Positions 1 through 9,378 of a DNA stretch of 64,000 nt are shown here, in pieces. The notes under the pieces were generated by a model. That model searched no databases. It was given only the letters and a program-made list of their open reading frames with translations, and was not told the DNA's origin. Numbering within the stretch: the stretch's first letter is position 1; each line of letters opens with the position of its first letter. A program made the position numbers and the translations under genes. The DNA comes from Thiomicrorhabdus sp963677355 (GTDB lineage Bacteria; Pseudomonadota; Gammaproteobacteria; Thiomicrospirales; Thiomicrospiraceae), in assembly GCA_963677355.2 (NCBI GenBank), contig CAXXXQ010000004.1, positions 107,382-171,381 of the forward strand. Direction: 5' to 3'.

Positions 1-477
1 TTTAAGTTCCTGGTTCAGAGTCAGCTCTTCCACCGTGAACTGTACCGCTTTCGAATGCCGTAAGAACGGCATGGCTTTAATGACCAGATTAAAGAACCAG
101 GGGGTGGTCAGGCTTTTACGTACTGCAAAACGAATCAATCTTTGTAATGGATTACGCGGACTTTTTTGTTCGGCCACTTCGCGACCGATATCCAGAAGAT
201 GGCCGTATTCGACGCCGGACGGGCAGGTGGTTTCGCAGGAACGGCAGGTGAGGCAGCGATCCAGATGACCGAGCGTGTCTTCACTGACCTCATTGCCTTC
301 CAATACACTTTTGATCAGGTAAATGCGACCGCGCGGCGAGTCGAGTTCATCACCGAGCAGGCCGTAGGTTGGACAAGCGGAGAGACAGAAACCGCAGTGT
401 ACGCAGGAACGCAGGATTTTGTCGGCCGTTTTTCCGGTCTCTGTCGCCAGTAAGTCTTTTGGAAGTTGGGTTTGCAT
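1..477 (-). CDS. glcF: Glycolate oxidase iron-sulfur subunit GlcF, N-terminal 159 residues (runs off the window)
   Basis: GlcF passes electrons from the flavin subunits GlcD/GlcE toward the respiratory chain when glycolate is oxidised to glyoxylate. Reading the minus strand from the ATG at 477 gives 159 codons with no stop before the window edge. Two ferredoxin-type cluster motifs are complete: C25-x2-C28-x2-C31-x3-C35-P and C75-x2-C78-x2-C81-x3-C85-P, each expected to bind a 4Fe-4S cluster. The C-terminal cysteine-rich half of the family lies outside the window. It is the last visible gene of a minus-strand glcD-glcE-glcF run, about 114 bases after glcE. Identity is firm from the clusters plus neighbours. 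Confidence 0.93.
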   Translation of the reverse strand, partial: MQTQLPKDLLATETGKTADKILRSCVHCGFCLSACPTYGLLGDELDSPRGRIYLIKSVLEGNEVSEDTLGHLDRCLTCRSCETTCPSGVEYGHLLDIGREVAEQKSPRNPLQRLIRFAVRKSLTTPWFFNLVIKAMPFLRHSKAVQFTVEELTLNQELK

Positions 478-591
478 AATGAATTCGCTAAGTTAAAGTC
501 GTCTAAGCCTTGAAGGCTTGTCATCGCATTCTATCTTTTCTTAATCGGTATAGCAGTTAAAAGTCTTTATAGTGGTCATAAACCGTTGCTG

Positions 592-1578
592 TTATAGATC
601 TTTGAAAACATGGTGCGGATCGAATACGTCTTTGATGCCGTCTTTGATGCGTTTGACGCAAGGCTTGTCGTTATTGCGCGGCGCAAAACGAGATTGCCAA
701 AGCGTAACGTACGGATGATTCGGTTTGTTCTTACTCGCCACCCAGCGTCTGGTACCGCCCATACCGACGGCGATGGTGTTCTCAATCGCCGGGTTAGTGC
801 TTTCCACATCCAAACGCCATAACTTTTGTCCCTCTTCCAATTTCGGTTGGAAAGGATTCAAGACTTTCCAGATATCGTTGCTGCACTCGTGCACTTCAAC
901 CCGGTTGGCCTGTTGCGGATGTTCGCCGTCGACTCGGTAATAGAACTTGCCACCGTGATAGGCGCAACCGGACAGCGGTAAAGCAGTGCCTTGCATCTTG
1001 TTCATCAGCAAAATCGCTTCGCCTTCCGGCATTTCGATGCAGTAGGTTTTCTCTTCCACTAACGGAATGACTTTTAGGCTCAATTCGGTGACTAAAGCCA
1101 ACGAACCTTTTGAACCGCACAACATTCGCGAGATGTCATAACCGGCGACGTTTTTGATCATCTTGCCGCCAAAGCGCATCACTCGGCCTTGACCGTCGAT
1201 CAGTTGCGTGCCGAGTACGAAGTCGCGTAGCGCACCGCGGAACGGGCGGCAAGGTCCGGTCAACGCGCAGGCGTAAGTCCCGCCGATAGTCGAGTTACCG
1301 TAATCCGGCGGCTCAAAGCCTAGCATCTGGTTGTTTTCGGCAAGCACGGCGCTTAATTCCGTCAAGGTGGTGCCGGCCTTAACGGTGACTACCAGTTCGG
1401 CAGGATCGTAGCTGACGATGCCGCTGTGATCGGCAATCGACAGTTTCTGCGCATCGTCATACAGCGGGACTTTGCTTTCCTGACCGGCGATCTGTAACAG
1501 GGTTTTATCGGCAACGGCCTGTTTGATCTGGTCGGCAAACGCCTGTACCGAAGGTTCTATAGGGTGTTGAATCGGCAT
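592..1578 (-). CDS. glcE: Glycolate oxidase FAD-binding subunit GlcE
   Basis: A 328-residue FAD-linked subunit of glycolate oxidase. It has a PCMH-type FAD-binding fold; the stretch YGNSTIGGTYACALTGPCR at about residues 93-111 and the following RDFVLGTQLIDGQGRVMRFG match the flavin-binding half of the family. It acts with GlcD and GlcF in glycolate to glyoxylate oxidation at the inner face of the membrane. Its ATG shares one base with the glcD stop codon (TAATG), so the two are translationally coupled. Length is slightly below the 350 residues common for GlcE. Confidence 0.92.
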   Translation of the reverse strand: MPIQHPIEPSVQAFADQIKQAVADKTLLQIAGQESKVPLYDDAQKLSIADHSGIVSYDPAELVVTVKAGTTLTELSAVLAENNQMLGFEPPDYGNSTIGGTYACALTGPCRPFRGALRDFVLGTQLIDGQGRVMRFGGKMIKNVAGYDISRMLCGSKGSLALVTELSLKVIPLVEEKTYCIEMPEGEAILLMNKMQGTALPLSGCAYHGGKFYYRVDGEHPQQANRVEVHECSNDIWKVLNPFQPKLEEGQKLWRLDVESTNPAIENTIAVGMGGTRRWVASKNKPNHPYVTLWQSRFAPRNNDKPCVKRIKDGIKDVFDPHHVFKDL

Positions 1579-3014
1579 TAGAAACGCTCCAGTTCAGGGT
1601 GTGGCAGTTGATTGTTATGCACGTGCATGTGACCGAGCTCGGCACAGCGATGCAGGGTCGGCACCGCTTTGCCCGGATTTAACAGTCCGGTGTTATCAAA
1701 CACGTTTTTAATGCCGTGGAAGATATCCAGTTCCGCTTCCGGGTACTGATGGCACATGGAGTCGAGTTTTTCGACCCCGACCCCGTGTTCTCCGGTGATG
1801 GTACCACCGACATCAACACACAGCTTGAGGATTTCGGCACCGAATTTTTCGGTCTCCTCCAGTTCGCCGGGGGTGTTTGCATCATACAGAATTAGAGGGT
1901 GCAGGTTGCCGTCGCCGGCGTGGAATACATTGGCGACACGCAGGCCGTATTTTTGCGAGAGTTTTTCGATCTCTTCCAATACATAGGCCAGACGGCTACG
2001 CGGAATGGTGCCGTCCATGCAGTAATAGTCAGGTGAGTAGCGGCCAACCGCCGGGAAAGCGTTTTTGCGTCCTTGCCAGATTTCGATACGCTCTTTTTCA
2101 TTTTGCGAGATACGGATCTGGTAAGCGCCGTTTTCGGTGAGGATATCCGAAACCCGTTTGGTGTCCTTCTGAACCTGATCGTGACTGCCGTCCACTTCGC
2201 AAAGCAATAGGGCAGCAGCATCGGTCGGATAGCCGACTTTGGCGTAATCCTCCGCAGCCTGAATGGCAAACTGATCCATCATTTCCAGACCGGCCGGAAT
2301 GATGCCTTTTTTAAGTACGCTGGTGACCGCATCGGCACAAGTAGAGACGGAGTTAAAGGCCGCCATAATGACTTGTGCCGAAGCGGGTTTAGGCAGCAAT
2401 TTCACTTTGATTTCGACAATGACGCCCAGCAGGCCTTCGGAACCATTCAGTAAGGCCAGTAGATCAATGCCGTCGTCTTTTTCGTCAAAGATCATGGTTT
2501 CGCCGTCCATGTCGACCACGGTAACCGAGGTAACATTGTGTACGGTCAAACCGTATTTTAGACAGTGCACGCCACCGGAGTTTTCAGCAACATTACCGCC
2601 GATCGAACAGGCGACTTGTGAGGACGGGTCGGGGGCGTAATAGAGATCGTGTTGAGCCGCGGCTTGTGAAATCACAATATTGCGCACACCCGGTTGGACG
2701 ATGGCGGTTCTTTGCAGCGGGTCTAGTTCAATGATTTTATTGAGTTTGGAGAGGCCGAGAATGACGCTGTTTTCCAGCGGCAAGGTACCGCCGGCTAGTC
2801 CGGTTCCGGAACCGCGGGTAATAACCGGAGTATTATGTGCTTTACAGGTACGTAAAACTTGTTTAACCTGTTCAACATCTTCCGGCAAGGCCACAGCCAT
2901 CGGTTTTTGTCGATAAGCAGAAAGGCCGTCACATTCATAGGGCCTACAAGCTTCTTCGCTTGAAAGCACATTGTTTTGTCCAATCGCTTCTTGTAAAGCT
3001 TGGATAACTTCCAT
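1578..3014 (-). CDS. glcD: Glycolate oxidase FAD-linked catalytic subunit GlcD
   Basis: A 478-residue FAD-linked oxidase of the GlcD / D-lactate dehydrogenase family. The flavin-binding PCMH segment (PVITRGSGTGLAGGTLPLE, about residues 62-80, and SIGGNVAENSGGVHCLKYG, about 137-155) is intact. The C-terminal FAD-oxidase domain carries the conserved HAGDGNLHP and GEHGVG motifs. It oxidises 2-hydroxyacids, here most likely glycolate because glcE and glcF follow. First gene of the minus-strand operon; divergent from the glyoxylate aminotransferase gene. Confidence 0.93.
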   Translation of the reverse strand: MEVIQALQEAIGQNNVLSSEEACRPYECDGLSAYRQKPMAVALPEDVEQVKQVLRTCKAHNTPVITRGSGTGLAGGTLPLENSVILGLSKLNKIIELDPLQRTAIVQPGVRNIVISQAAAQHDLYYAPDPSSQVACSIGGNVAENSGGVHCLKYGLTVHNVTSVTVVDMDGETMIFDEKDDGIDLLALLNGSEGLLGVIVEIKVKLLPKPASAQVIMAAFNSVSTCADAVTSVLKKGIIPAGLEMMDQFAIQAAEDYAKVGYPTDAAALLLCEVDGSHDQVQKDTKRVSDILTENGAYQIRISQNEKERIEIWQGRKNAFPAVGRYSPDYYCMDGTIPRSRLAYVLEEIEKLSQKYGLRVANVFHAGDGNLHPLILYDANTPGELEETEKFGAEILKLCVDVGGTITGEHGVGVEKLDSMCHQYPEAELDIFHGIKNVFDNTGLLNPGKAVPTLHRCAELGHMHVHNNQLPHPELERF

Positions 3015-3022
3015 TTTTAACC

Positions 3023-3052
3023 TTGTAACTTCGATACGTTTAACACTATAAT
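3023..3052 (+). promoter_or_regulatory. Putative sigma70 promoter for the aminotransferase gene
   Basis: TTGTAA at 3023-3028 and TATAAT at 3047-3052 are 18 bases apart, in the divergent gap between glcD and the aminotransferase gene. This would start transcription near 3060 and leave a leader of about 60 bases. The -10 is a perfect consensus, the -35 matches four of six positions. Not tested. Confidence 0.5.
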
Positions 3053-3117
3053 TGCTGAAAACTTGATTTCAATCAACTTTTGTAAGGTTTTCCTATTATT
3101 CAAAAAAGGCGATTAAT

Positions 3118-4233
3118 ATGCAATCTTTTAATCCACCAATTCGTACATTGATGGGCCCGGGTCCATCTGATATTCATCCGCGCGTTCTAGCGGCAATGGC
3201 CCGTCCGACTATCGGCCACCTTGATCCTGCATTTGTAGGCATGATGGATGAAGTCAAAGAACTTCTTAAATATGCATTCCAAACTGAAAACGAAATGACC
3301 ATGCCGGTCTCGGCACCGGGTTCAGCCGGTATGGAAACCTGTTTCGTCAACCTGGTCGAGCCGGGCGATAAGGTTATTGTATGCATTAACGGTGTCTTTG
3401 GCATGCGAATGAAAGAAAACATCGAGCGTTTTGGTGCTGAAGCGGTTGTAGTCGCGGACGATTGGGGAACGGCGGTGACGCCTGCAAAAGTTGAAGAAGC
3501 GTGTAAAGCGCACCCGGATGCCAAGATTGTCGCTTTTGTTCACGCAGAAACTTCTACCGGTGCATGTTCCGATGCTGCGACTATCTGTAAGATCGCCCAA
3601 GAACATGACTGTTTGACGATTGTGGATGCGGTAACGTCTTTGGGTGGTATTGAGCTTAAGGTTGATGAATGGGGAATTGATGCGATCTATTCAGGTACTC
3701 AGAAGTGTCTTTCTTGTGTGCCTGGTATCTCGCCAATCAGCTTCTCCGAGAAAGCCTTGGATGTGGTTCGTAACCGTAAGACTAAGGTACCGAGCTGGTT
3801 CCTGGATCTGAATTTGGTATTAGGTTACTGGGGTGGCGGCGCTAAGCGTGCTTATCACCATACTGCGCCGGTCAACGCGCTTTATGCTCTGCATGAGTCG
3901 TTGTTGATGTTGAAAGAAGAAGGCTTGGAAAACGCGCATAAACGCCATGCGGAAATGCACGAGATGTTGAAAGCCGGTCTGACCGAGATGGGTATCGAGT
4001 TTGTTGTACCTGAAGATCAGCGTCTGCCGGAATTGAACTCGGTATGGATTCCGGAAGGATTTGACGATGCGGAAATCCGTAGCAAGCTGTTGAACGATTA
4101 CAACCTTGAAATCGGTGCCGGTCTAGGTGATTTTGCCGGTAAAGTTTGGCGTATCGGTCTAATGGGCGACAGTGCCCGTCGTGAGAAAGTGTTATTCTGT
4201 CTTGCGGCTTTGAAAGAAGTGTTGGCTAAATAG
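3118..4233 (+). CDS. Class V aminotransferase, alanine/serine-glyoxylate type
   Basis: A 371-residue pyridoxal-phosphate enzyme of the alanine-glyoxylate / serine-glyoxylate aminotransferase family, expected to turn glyoxylate into glycine. The N-terminal MGPGPSDIHPRVLAAM is the family signature, and the PLP lysine is in YSGTQKCLSCVPG at about K196. The start has an AAGG Shine-Dalgarno eight bases upstream. It is divergent from glcDEF, whose product glyoxylate is its expected substrate, so together they look like a C2 salvage pathway. The amino donor (alanine or serine) cannot be told from the sequence. Confidence 0.9.
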   Translation: MQSFNPPIRTLMGPGPSDIHPRVLAAMARPTIGHLDPAFVGMMDEVKELLKYAFQTENEMTMPVSAPGSAGMETCFVNLVEPGDKVIVCINGVFGMRMKENIERFGAEAVVVADDWGTAVTPAKVEEACKAHPDAKIVAFVHAETSTGACSDAATICKIAQEHDCLTIVDAVTSLGGIELKVDEWGIDAIYSGTQKCLSCVPGISPISFSEKALDVVRNRKTKVPSWFLDLNLVLGYWGGGAKRAYHHTAPVNALYALHESLLMLKEEGLENAHKRHAEMHEMLKAGLTEMGIEFVVPEDQRLPELNSVWIPEGFDDAEIRSKLLNDYNLEIGAGLGDFAGKVWRIGLMGDSARREKVLFCLAALKEVLAK

Positions 4234-4272
4234 TCGGCTAACTAAAGTCAGCGGCTTATTTACGGCAATAAT

Positions 4273-4309
4273 AAGCGCCTCAGATCGGTTGATCTGAGGC
4301 GCTTTTTTT
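4273..4309. terminator. Strong intrinsic terminator after the aminotransferase gene
   Basis: A perfect 14-bp stem (AAGCGCCTCAGATC, loop ggtt, GATCTGAGGCGCTT) is followed by a T tract. It lies 39 bases after the aminotransferase stop and just before the convergent c-di-GMP gene. The A-rich left flank would let it work in both directions. Confidence 0.92.
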
Positions 4310-4326
4310 ATGCCGGTTGTTTTGTT

Positions 4327-7300
4327 TTAGGATGGATCGCATTCATCAATCGACAGCAAAGCATCTAGGTCGTCTTTGATTTGATGCAACTCCGGTAACA
4401 TGGCTTCCGCCTTGTGCTGTTCCCCGGTTTTATGCAGGTCTAGGGCATGAACCGCCAGCTCATGAGCTTTGATATGTAATGCATCAATTTGCTGAATGGT
4501 CGTCGAGTTATGGAAAAGTGATGGCGCACTGTTCAGGAACCAACGGCCGAAATTACAGTGGGTATGAGACAGTTCAATCTGACTGGACTCGTCTCCTTTG
4601 AGGATGGATGCCTCAACTTTTCTAAGCCAAGCGTGATGCGACAGTTTTGCTTTGCATAACTCTTTGTGGTGTTTGGTTAGCTCTTCAAGCTGATGCCATT
4701 TAGGATCGAACTCCCAAGTCGTTAGCCATTTTTCGATCTCATCCGGGCTCAGCGGTTTATTGATGGCATAGCCCTGAATCTCTTTGATGCCGAGCTGTAG
4801 CAGAAGCTTGATATGGTCTTCGGTTTCCGCACCTTCCGCAATAACATCCAAATTAAAGGCTTCAGCCATGGATTTGATCGCTTCGATAATACTGAAATTT
4901 GAAGGCTCGTTGAAGATTTCCAGAATGAATTCCTGATCGATTTTCACTTCGTTGACCGGCAGATTTTTTAGGTAATTCAGTGAGGCATAGCCGGTACCGA
5001 AATCGTCAATCGCAAAACGGAAACCTTGTAGCTTAAATTCATCGATTTTGGAAGAGATTTGCTTGACGTTTTCCAGTGCGGAGCTCTCCAGTAGCTCCAA
5101 AATCAGATGCTCGGGGCGCAAAGTATCACTTTCTACAAAATGTTTGTATAAGGCTTTGTTAAACGGTTCGTTAAGCAGGTCATAACCGTTGATGTTCAGG
5201 CTGATCTTTACCTTGTGGCCTAGAGAATGAAGGCGTTCTAAATAGGCTGCAGCCTGTTCGAGGATATAGATGCTAAACTCTTCCATTAAGCCAAACTGTT
5301 CAAGTTTGTGCAGGAAGTGGATAGGGGGGATCATGCCTTTTTCGGGATGAATCCATCTGACCAGACCTTCCAAAGAGCCGATTTCGCCTTTTTCAAAATT
5401 AATTTTGGGTTGATAATAAAGCTGAAAATCTTGATTTTTGAAGGCTCTGATCAACTCGGACCGTTCTTCGCTGTCGTCCCATTCATAATATTGAATCTGG
5501 TTTTTACCTTGAACTTTGGCTTTGTACATGATTTGGTCGGCCAAACGCAGCAGTTGGTCCGGTTCATAGTATTCATACTGGTCGGCTTCATAATAAACCA
5601 CTCCGATGCTACCCGATACTTGTAACTCGTGGGATTCGTACTCAATCGGGTTGCAGATCTGTTTGAGGATATGCTGTTCGATCCGTTTCAGTACCTGTTT
5701 GTCTTTATTGGCAGAAAGCAGGATGACGAATTCGTCGCCACCCAAACGGGAGACGGTATCTTGTTTACGCAAGGTAGCGGTTAAACGTTTGGCAATGGTT
5801 TGCAGCATATGGTCTCCTGCTGCATGACCGTATTGGTCATTGATCTCTTTGAAACCGTCCAAGTCGATGAACATAATGGCAACAATTTCATTGTTGCGTT
5901 CCGATAAGGAGATTGCTTGATGGATGCGGTCGGATAGCAATAATCGATTGGGCAACCCGGTTAGGGCGTCATAGTGCGCCATGTGCTCAAGCTGTTCTTG
6001 ATACTCTTTTTCTTTGGTCACATCGGCGAACAGGCCGATATAGTATTCCGGCTCACGGTTTTTATCCATGACGACCGAAATTTTAGAACGGCAGGGATAA
6101 AATTCGCCGTTTTGGCGTCGGTTCAAGATATCGCCTTCCCAAAAACCGCTACTGATGAGTGTTTCCCACATGTTTTCGTAAAAGTCCGATTTTTGAAGGC
6201 CGGAACTGAATATCCGAGGGTTCTGGCCGATCAACTCCGCTTCCTGGTAACCGGAAATGTCTTCCAATCTTTTATTGGCGCGAATAATTTGATTGTTTCT
6301 ATCGGTAATCAAGATACCTTCATTGGCATAGTCGAATACTTGTGCAGCCTGTTTCAAATGGCTTTCCGCCTGTAAATCCTGAGTAATGTCTTTGACCAAA
6401 CCGTCAAAAGAGACCAGCTCTTCGTTTTCATAGACGCCATGAAATAGAATACGAATGGTTTTACTGTGGCCTTGCGGAGTGGTGAAAGACATCACGAGAC
6501 TGTGTTCATCGAGCTTTAGTGTTACTAGCTCTTGAAGCGCTCTGTTTGCGTTTTCGATCGAACCGTTTTGCCAGTCTATGCTGCTGAACCAGGGCTTATT
6601 GAGTACGTTTGCGATGGGTTGTTCAAAAACTTCTTCAAAACCGGCAGATAGATATGTGATAACACCGTCACGGCTACGGTGGGAATAGACAAAATAGTCT
6701 CCTCCCAGATCGTTTAAAAAGTGCTCGAATTTGTTTTTTTGTTGTTTGATTTCATTGTCGGTACGCTGCTCTTTAATTAAATGCCAAGTTTCATTACAGA
6801 TCAACTGGCAGAGATCGACATCGTCTTGTGTATAGTTGATTTGCTTATTGCCTAAACCGGCAATCATGACAACGGAGCCCTTATCCACCACGGGTATTGA
6901 AATGATTCTGTCTAAATGAACATGGCCTTCCGGCAGCCCTTTTCTGTGGGCGTAGCTTGAAAAGTTATTAATAATGACAGATTTTTTCTGCCTGATCGAG
7001 TCGGCCCAAGCACCGGCATTTTTAAGGGGATAATGTGGTTCGTAGTCGGTGACATGGCAGGTATCTTTGGTTTGCCGTGACCAATTTACCAGCTCGATGT
7101 TTTGATTTTGTTCGTCGTAAAGATGGATAAAACTGATCTGGCTGTCGGTTAGGCGTTCAATCTCCTCGATGGCAAATTGCATTAATTCCTCTTCCGGTTT
7201 TTCTTCGGCCATTTTCGGAAGGTTGAGCAGCACATAGTCCACGTTAGACTGTTTGACGAGTTTATCGTCGCGCTCTTTCAACTTGTTACGTAGCACTTCG

Positions 7301-8298
7301 GATTTGATCAATATCGTAATGATGGAAACCAGCAGCAGTGATAAGGTGATTATCTGCCATTTATATAAGTGCCATAATTCCGATAGAGTCAGTTTTTGCG
7401 GGACATTGAAAGGCGGTTGTTTTAAATCTTTTAAGAGGTTCTCAAATGGCAGATAGTCTCTGGGGGCGACGAATCCGGCAATACCAGCCTGTTTGGCAAC
7501 CGGATGATCGGCGCGCAGCGAGAATAGGGCAACAGTAATATCTCTCTGTAAATCTTCACTAAGTCCGGGTAAAAAGACAAACGGCCATTCAGGATAGAGC
7601 CGGGTGGAAACTCGCTGCGGAAAACTGTTCTTATGCTGTTGGTGAATCAGTTTGATCTCCGCCAGATTGAGTCCGTTTCGGTGCTGTAGGTTTTCCAGAA
7701 TACCGGTTCTGACAAAACCGAGATCCGCCTTTCCGCTTTGAACCGCCGAGACAACGGCATCATTGTGACCGACTTCAATAAAATTGAGTTTGCTGAGTTT
7801 AATACCTGATTTATAGGCTTCATAGAGAGGTATCAAATAACCACCGCTATTTTTCTTGGATGGAATGGCAATGGTTTTGCCGATGATATCCTCAAGCCGG
7901 TTGACAGACGAATTGTTTGCGCGGGTAAAAATAACGCCTCCCAAACTATCGAGAGGTTTGTTTTGGTGTAAAACCTGAATGGTGGCGGCAATCCCGCTCA
8001 GAGCCACTTCGGTTCTTAAAACCTCATAGTGATAAGGGTTGGCTAACAACAGATCCACTTGTTTGTTACGTACGGCATTAATCAGTTCGCGTGAGTTTAG
8101 TACTTTCAGCTCAACGCCATGATCCTTTAGTTGGGCGGAGAGGTAATTGGCAAGCCCTTGATACTGTTGGGTGACGTAATCTTTGGACTGGTATTGATAG
8201 ACGCCAAGAACTAGGTTTTGAGCGGCTTGGACTTGCAGGCTAAGAAACAGAAGGCATATGGAGTTAAAAGTCAGTAGCGCTTTTTTCATCAGCTTCAT
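4327..8298 (-). CDS. PhnD-like sensor / GAF / PAS / PAS / GGDEF / EAL / CZB c-di-GMP enzyme
   Basis: A 1323-residue inner-membrane protein. Residues 1-26 form a signal peptide (LQVQA-AQ). About 27-285 is a PhnD-like (phosphonate/phosphite-binding) periplasmic solute-binding domain, and about 313-333 is one membrane span. The cytoplasmic part has a GAF domain (about 365-520), two PAS domains (about 540-770), a GGDEF domain with intact GGDEF and an RKQD inhibitory site five residues before it, and an EAL domain. The EAL motif reads EGL, but the later acidic motifs (IDDFGTGYASL, KID, AEGAETE) are kept. The C-terminus is a CZB zinc-binding domain (HHAW, HCNFGRWF, HIKAHELA). It probably makes and breaks c-di-GMP in response to a periplasmic ligand and to zinc or redox cues. 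It follows a solute-binding lipoprotein gene with a three-base gap; GGAG lies six bases before the start. Confidence 0.88.
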   Translation of the reverse strand: MKLMKKALLTFNSICLLFLSLQVQAAQNLVLGVYQYQSKDYVTQQYQGLANYLSAQLKDHGVELKVLNSRELINAVRNKQVDLLLANPYHYEVLRTEVALSGIAATIQVLHQNKPLDSLGGVIFTRANNSSVNRLEDIIGKTIAIPSKKNSGGYLIPLYEAYKSGIKLSKLNFIEVGHNDAVVSAVQSGKADLGFVRTGILENLQHRNGLNLAEIKLIHQQHKNSFPQRVSTRLYPEWPFVFLPGLSEDLQRDITVALFSLRADHPVAKQAGIAGFVAPRDYLPFENLLKDLKQPPFNVPQKLTLSELWHLYKWQIITLSLLLVSIITILIKSEVLRNKLKERDDKLVKQSNVDYVLLNLPKMAEEKPEEELMQFAIEEIERLTDSQISFIHLYDEQNQNIELVNWSRQTKDTCHVTDYEPHYPLKNAGAWADSIRQKKSVIINNFSSYAHRKGLPEGHVHLDRIISIPVVDKGSVVMIAGLGNKQINYTQDDVDLCQLICNETWHLIKEQRTDNEIKQQKNKFEHFLNDLGGDYFVYSHRSRDGVITYLSAGFEEVFEQPIANVLNKPWFSSIDWQNGSIENANRALQELVTLKLDEHSLVMSFTTPQGHSKTIRILFHGVYENEELVSFDGLVKDITQDLQAESHLKQAAQVFDYANEGILITDRNNQIIRANKRLEDISGYQEAELIGQNPRIFSSGLQKSDFYENMWETLISSGFWEGDILNRRQNGEFYPCRSKISVVMDKNREPEYYIGLFADVTKEKEYQEQLEHMAHYDALTGLPNRLLLSDRIHQAISLSERNNEIVAIMFIDLDGFKEINDQYGHAAGDHMLQTIAKRLTATLRKQDTVSRLGGDEFVILLSANKDKQVLKRIEQHILKQICNPIEYESHELQVSGSIGVVYYEADQYEYYEPDQLLRLADQIMYKAKVQGKNQIQYYEWDDSEERSELIRAFKNQDFQLYYQPKINFEKGEIGSLEGLVRWIHPEKGMIPPIHFLHKLEQFGLMEEFSIYILEQAAAYLERLHSLGHKVKISLNINGYDLLNEPFNKALYKHFVESDTLRPEHLILELLESSALENVKQISSKIDEFKLQGFRFAIDDFGTGYASLNYLKNLPVNEVKIDQEFILEIFNEPSNFSIIEAIKSMAEAFNLDVIAEGAETEDHIKLLLQLGIKEIQGYAINKPLSPDEIEKWLTTWEFDPKWHQLEELTKHHKELCKAKLSHHAWLRKVEASILKGDESSQIELSHTHCNFGRWFLNSAPSLFHNSTTIQQIDALHIKAHELAVHALDLHKTGEQHKAEAMLPELHQIKDDLDALLSIDECDPS

Positions 8299-8301
8299 TC
8301 A

Positions 8302-9255
8302 TTACTCCAAATAGCCGAGAATGCATTGATCGTAAAATAGGGAGTGGGTATCGACATTGTTTTTGACGGAACCGGTCTCTTTAAGAATGGGAAGCAGTTT
8401 TTCGGCCACCTGCATTGCGGCTCCGTTTTTCTTGAGTAGTGGGTAGTTGACTTCGGCCGATGGTATGCCCAAACCGGCTAGGCTTTGAACAAACTGCTGT
8501 TGGTCTATCTGTAGAATTGAAGCCAGTCGGTATTTACTATCTTGCGGATTGTCTTTAAGCCTCTCCACCCCTTGTAAATGAGCATGCACGGCTTGGCAGA
8601 TAGTGTCGCTATTTTGGTCGAGTGCATCCGCTCTTACCGCCAGTACATCAAGAATCGTATTGGGGATTTCTCGACTGTTGAATAATTCGTTATAGGGTTG
8701 CTGAGTAATTTCAGTCGCACTTGGATGGTAGGTGATGGCGATATCAAGCTGTTTGGCTTCAAATGCGGCCGGCTGTTCGTTAATTGGCATAGCGATGAGG
8801 TTGAGTTGCTCTTTTTTCAGATCATATTTCTGTAAAAAAAAGTGCAACATTAATGCGCCCAACGCATGGGGTTCGTAAGCCAGTTTTTTGCCGATGATGT
8901 CTTCCCGGGTTTGAATATCCGGTTGTGCCAAGACAACATCTGCTCCGGCGGAGCTGTCGGTAACCAGAATCACTTTGAGGTTAACGCTTTTTGATTTCAG
9001 TGTTAAGACCTCATCCAAGGTAAGATAGCCCATGTCGATTTCCCCGCTTTCAAACAGCTGCATGGTTTCTTGAGCGTTCGAGGTTTTTCGATAGTATAGA
9101 GACGGAAAATCTTCAGGCAAATCGTTCAAGAAAGGCATGACATAACCGACCCAGGAGTGGTAGGCGATATTGATCGGTTTGGATTCACTGCAGGCGGTGA
9201 GCAGTAAAGAGGATAAGAGTAATAGACCGACTAAAACGGATCGAAAATAATGCAT
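8302..9255 (-). CDS. Periplasmic solute-binding lipoprotein (NMT1/SsuA-like), sensor partner
   Basis: A 317-residue ABC-type substrate-binding protein without transporter genes beside it. The ATG at 9255 is preferred because it starts directly at a lipoprotein signal peptide (MHYFRSVLVGLLLLSS, then LLTA-C). A longer frame reaches 9285 but starts with GTG and has no visible ribosome site. The body resembles the NMT1/SsuA/TauA class (IAYHSWVGYVMPF, SGEIDMGYLTLDEVLTL, GKKLAYEPHALGALMLHFF). Its stop is three bases before the start of the PhnD-GGDEF-EAL gene, so the two should be co-transcribed. The likely job is delivering or sensing a ligand for that signalling protein rather than import. Ligand unknown. 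Confidence 0.85.
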   Translation of the reverse strand: MHYFRSVLVGLLLLSSLLLTACSESKPINIAYHSWVGYVMPFLNDLPEDFPSLYYRKTSNAQETMQLFESGEIDMGYLTLDEVLTLKSKSVNLKVILVTDSSAGADVVLAQPDIQTREDIIGKKLAYEPHALGALMLHFFLQKYDLKKEQLNLIAMPINEQPAAFEAKQLDIAITYHPSATEITQQPYNELFNSREIPNTILDVLAVRADALDQNSDTICQAVHAHLQGVERLKDNPQDSKYRLASILQIDQQQFVQSLAGLGIPSAEVNYPLLKKNGAAMQVAEKLLPILKETGSVKNNVDTHSLFYDQCILGYLE

Positions 9256-9378
9256 AGTATCTTTAATTGGTATTAGATAATCCACAGTATAAATTAAACA
9301 TGTTAATTGTATGGGATTAGTCCTTCGAAGTTGAGCAAAATTAATTAGTTACGGTATAAAATAGAAAAGTCAGGATCA

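Noticed and set aside
35..453. Plus-strand frames at the window start
   Set aside because: They are shadows of the minus-strand glcF, whose two cysteine cluster motifs are unmistakable.
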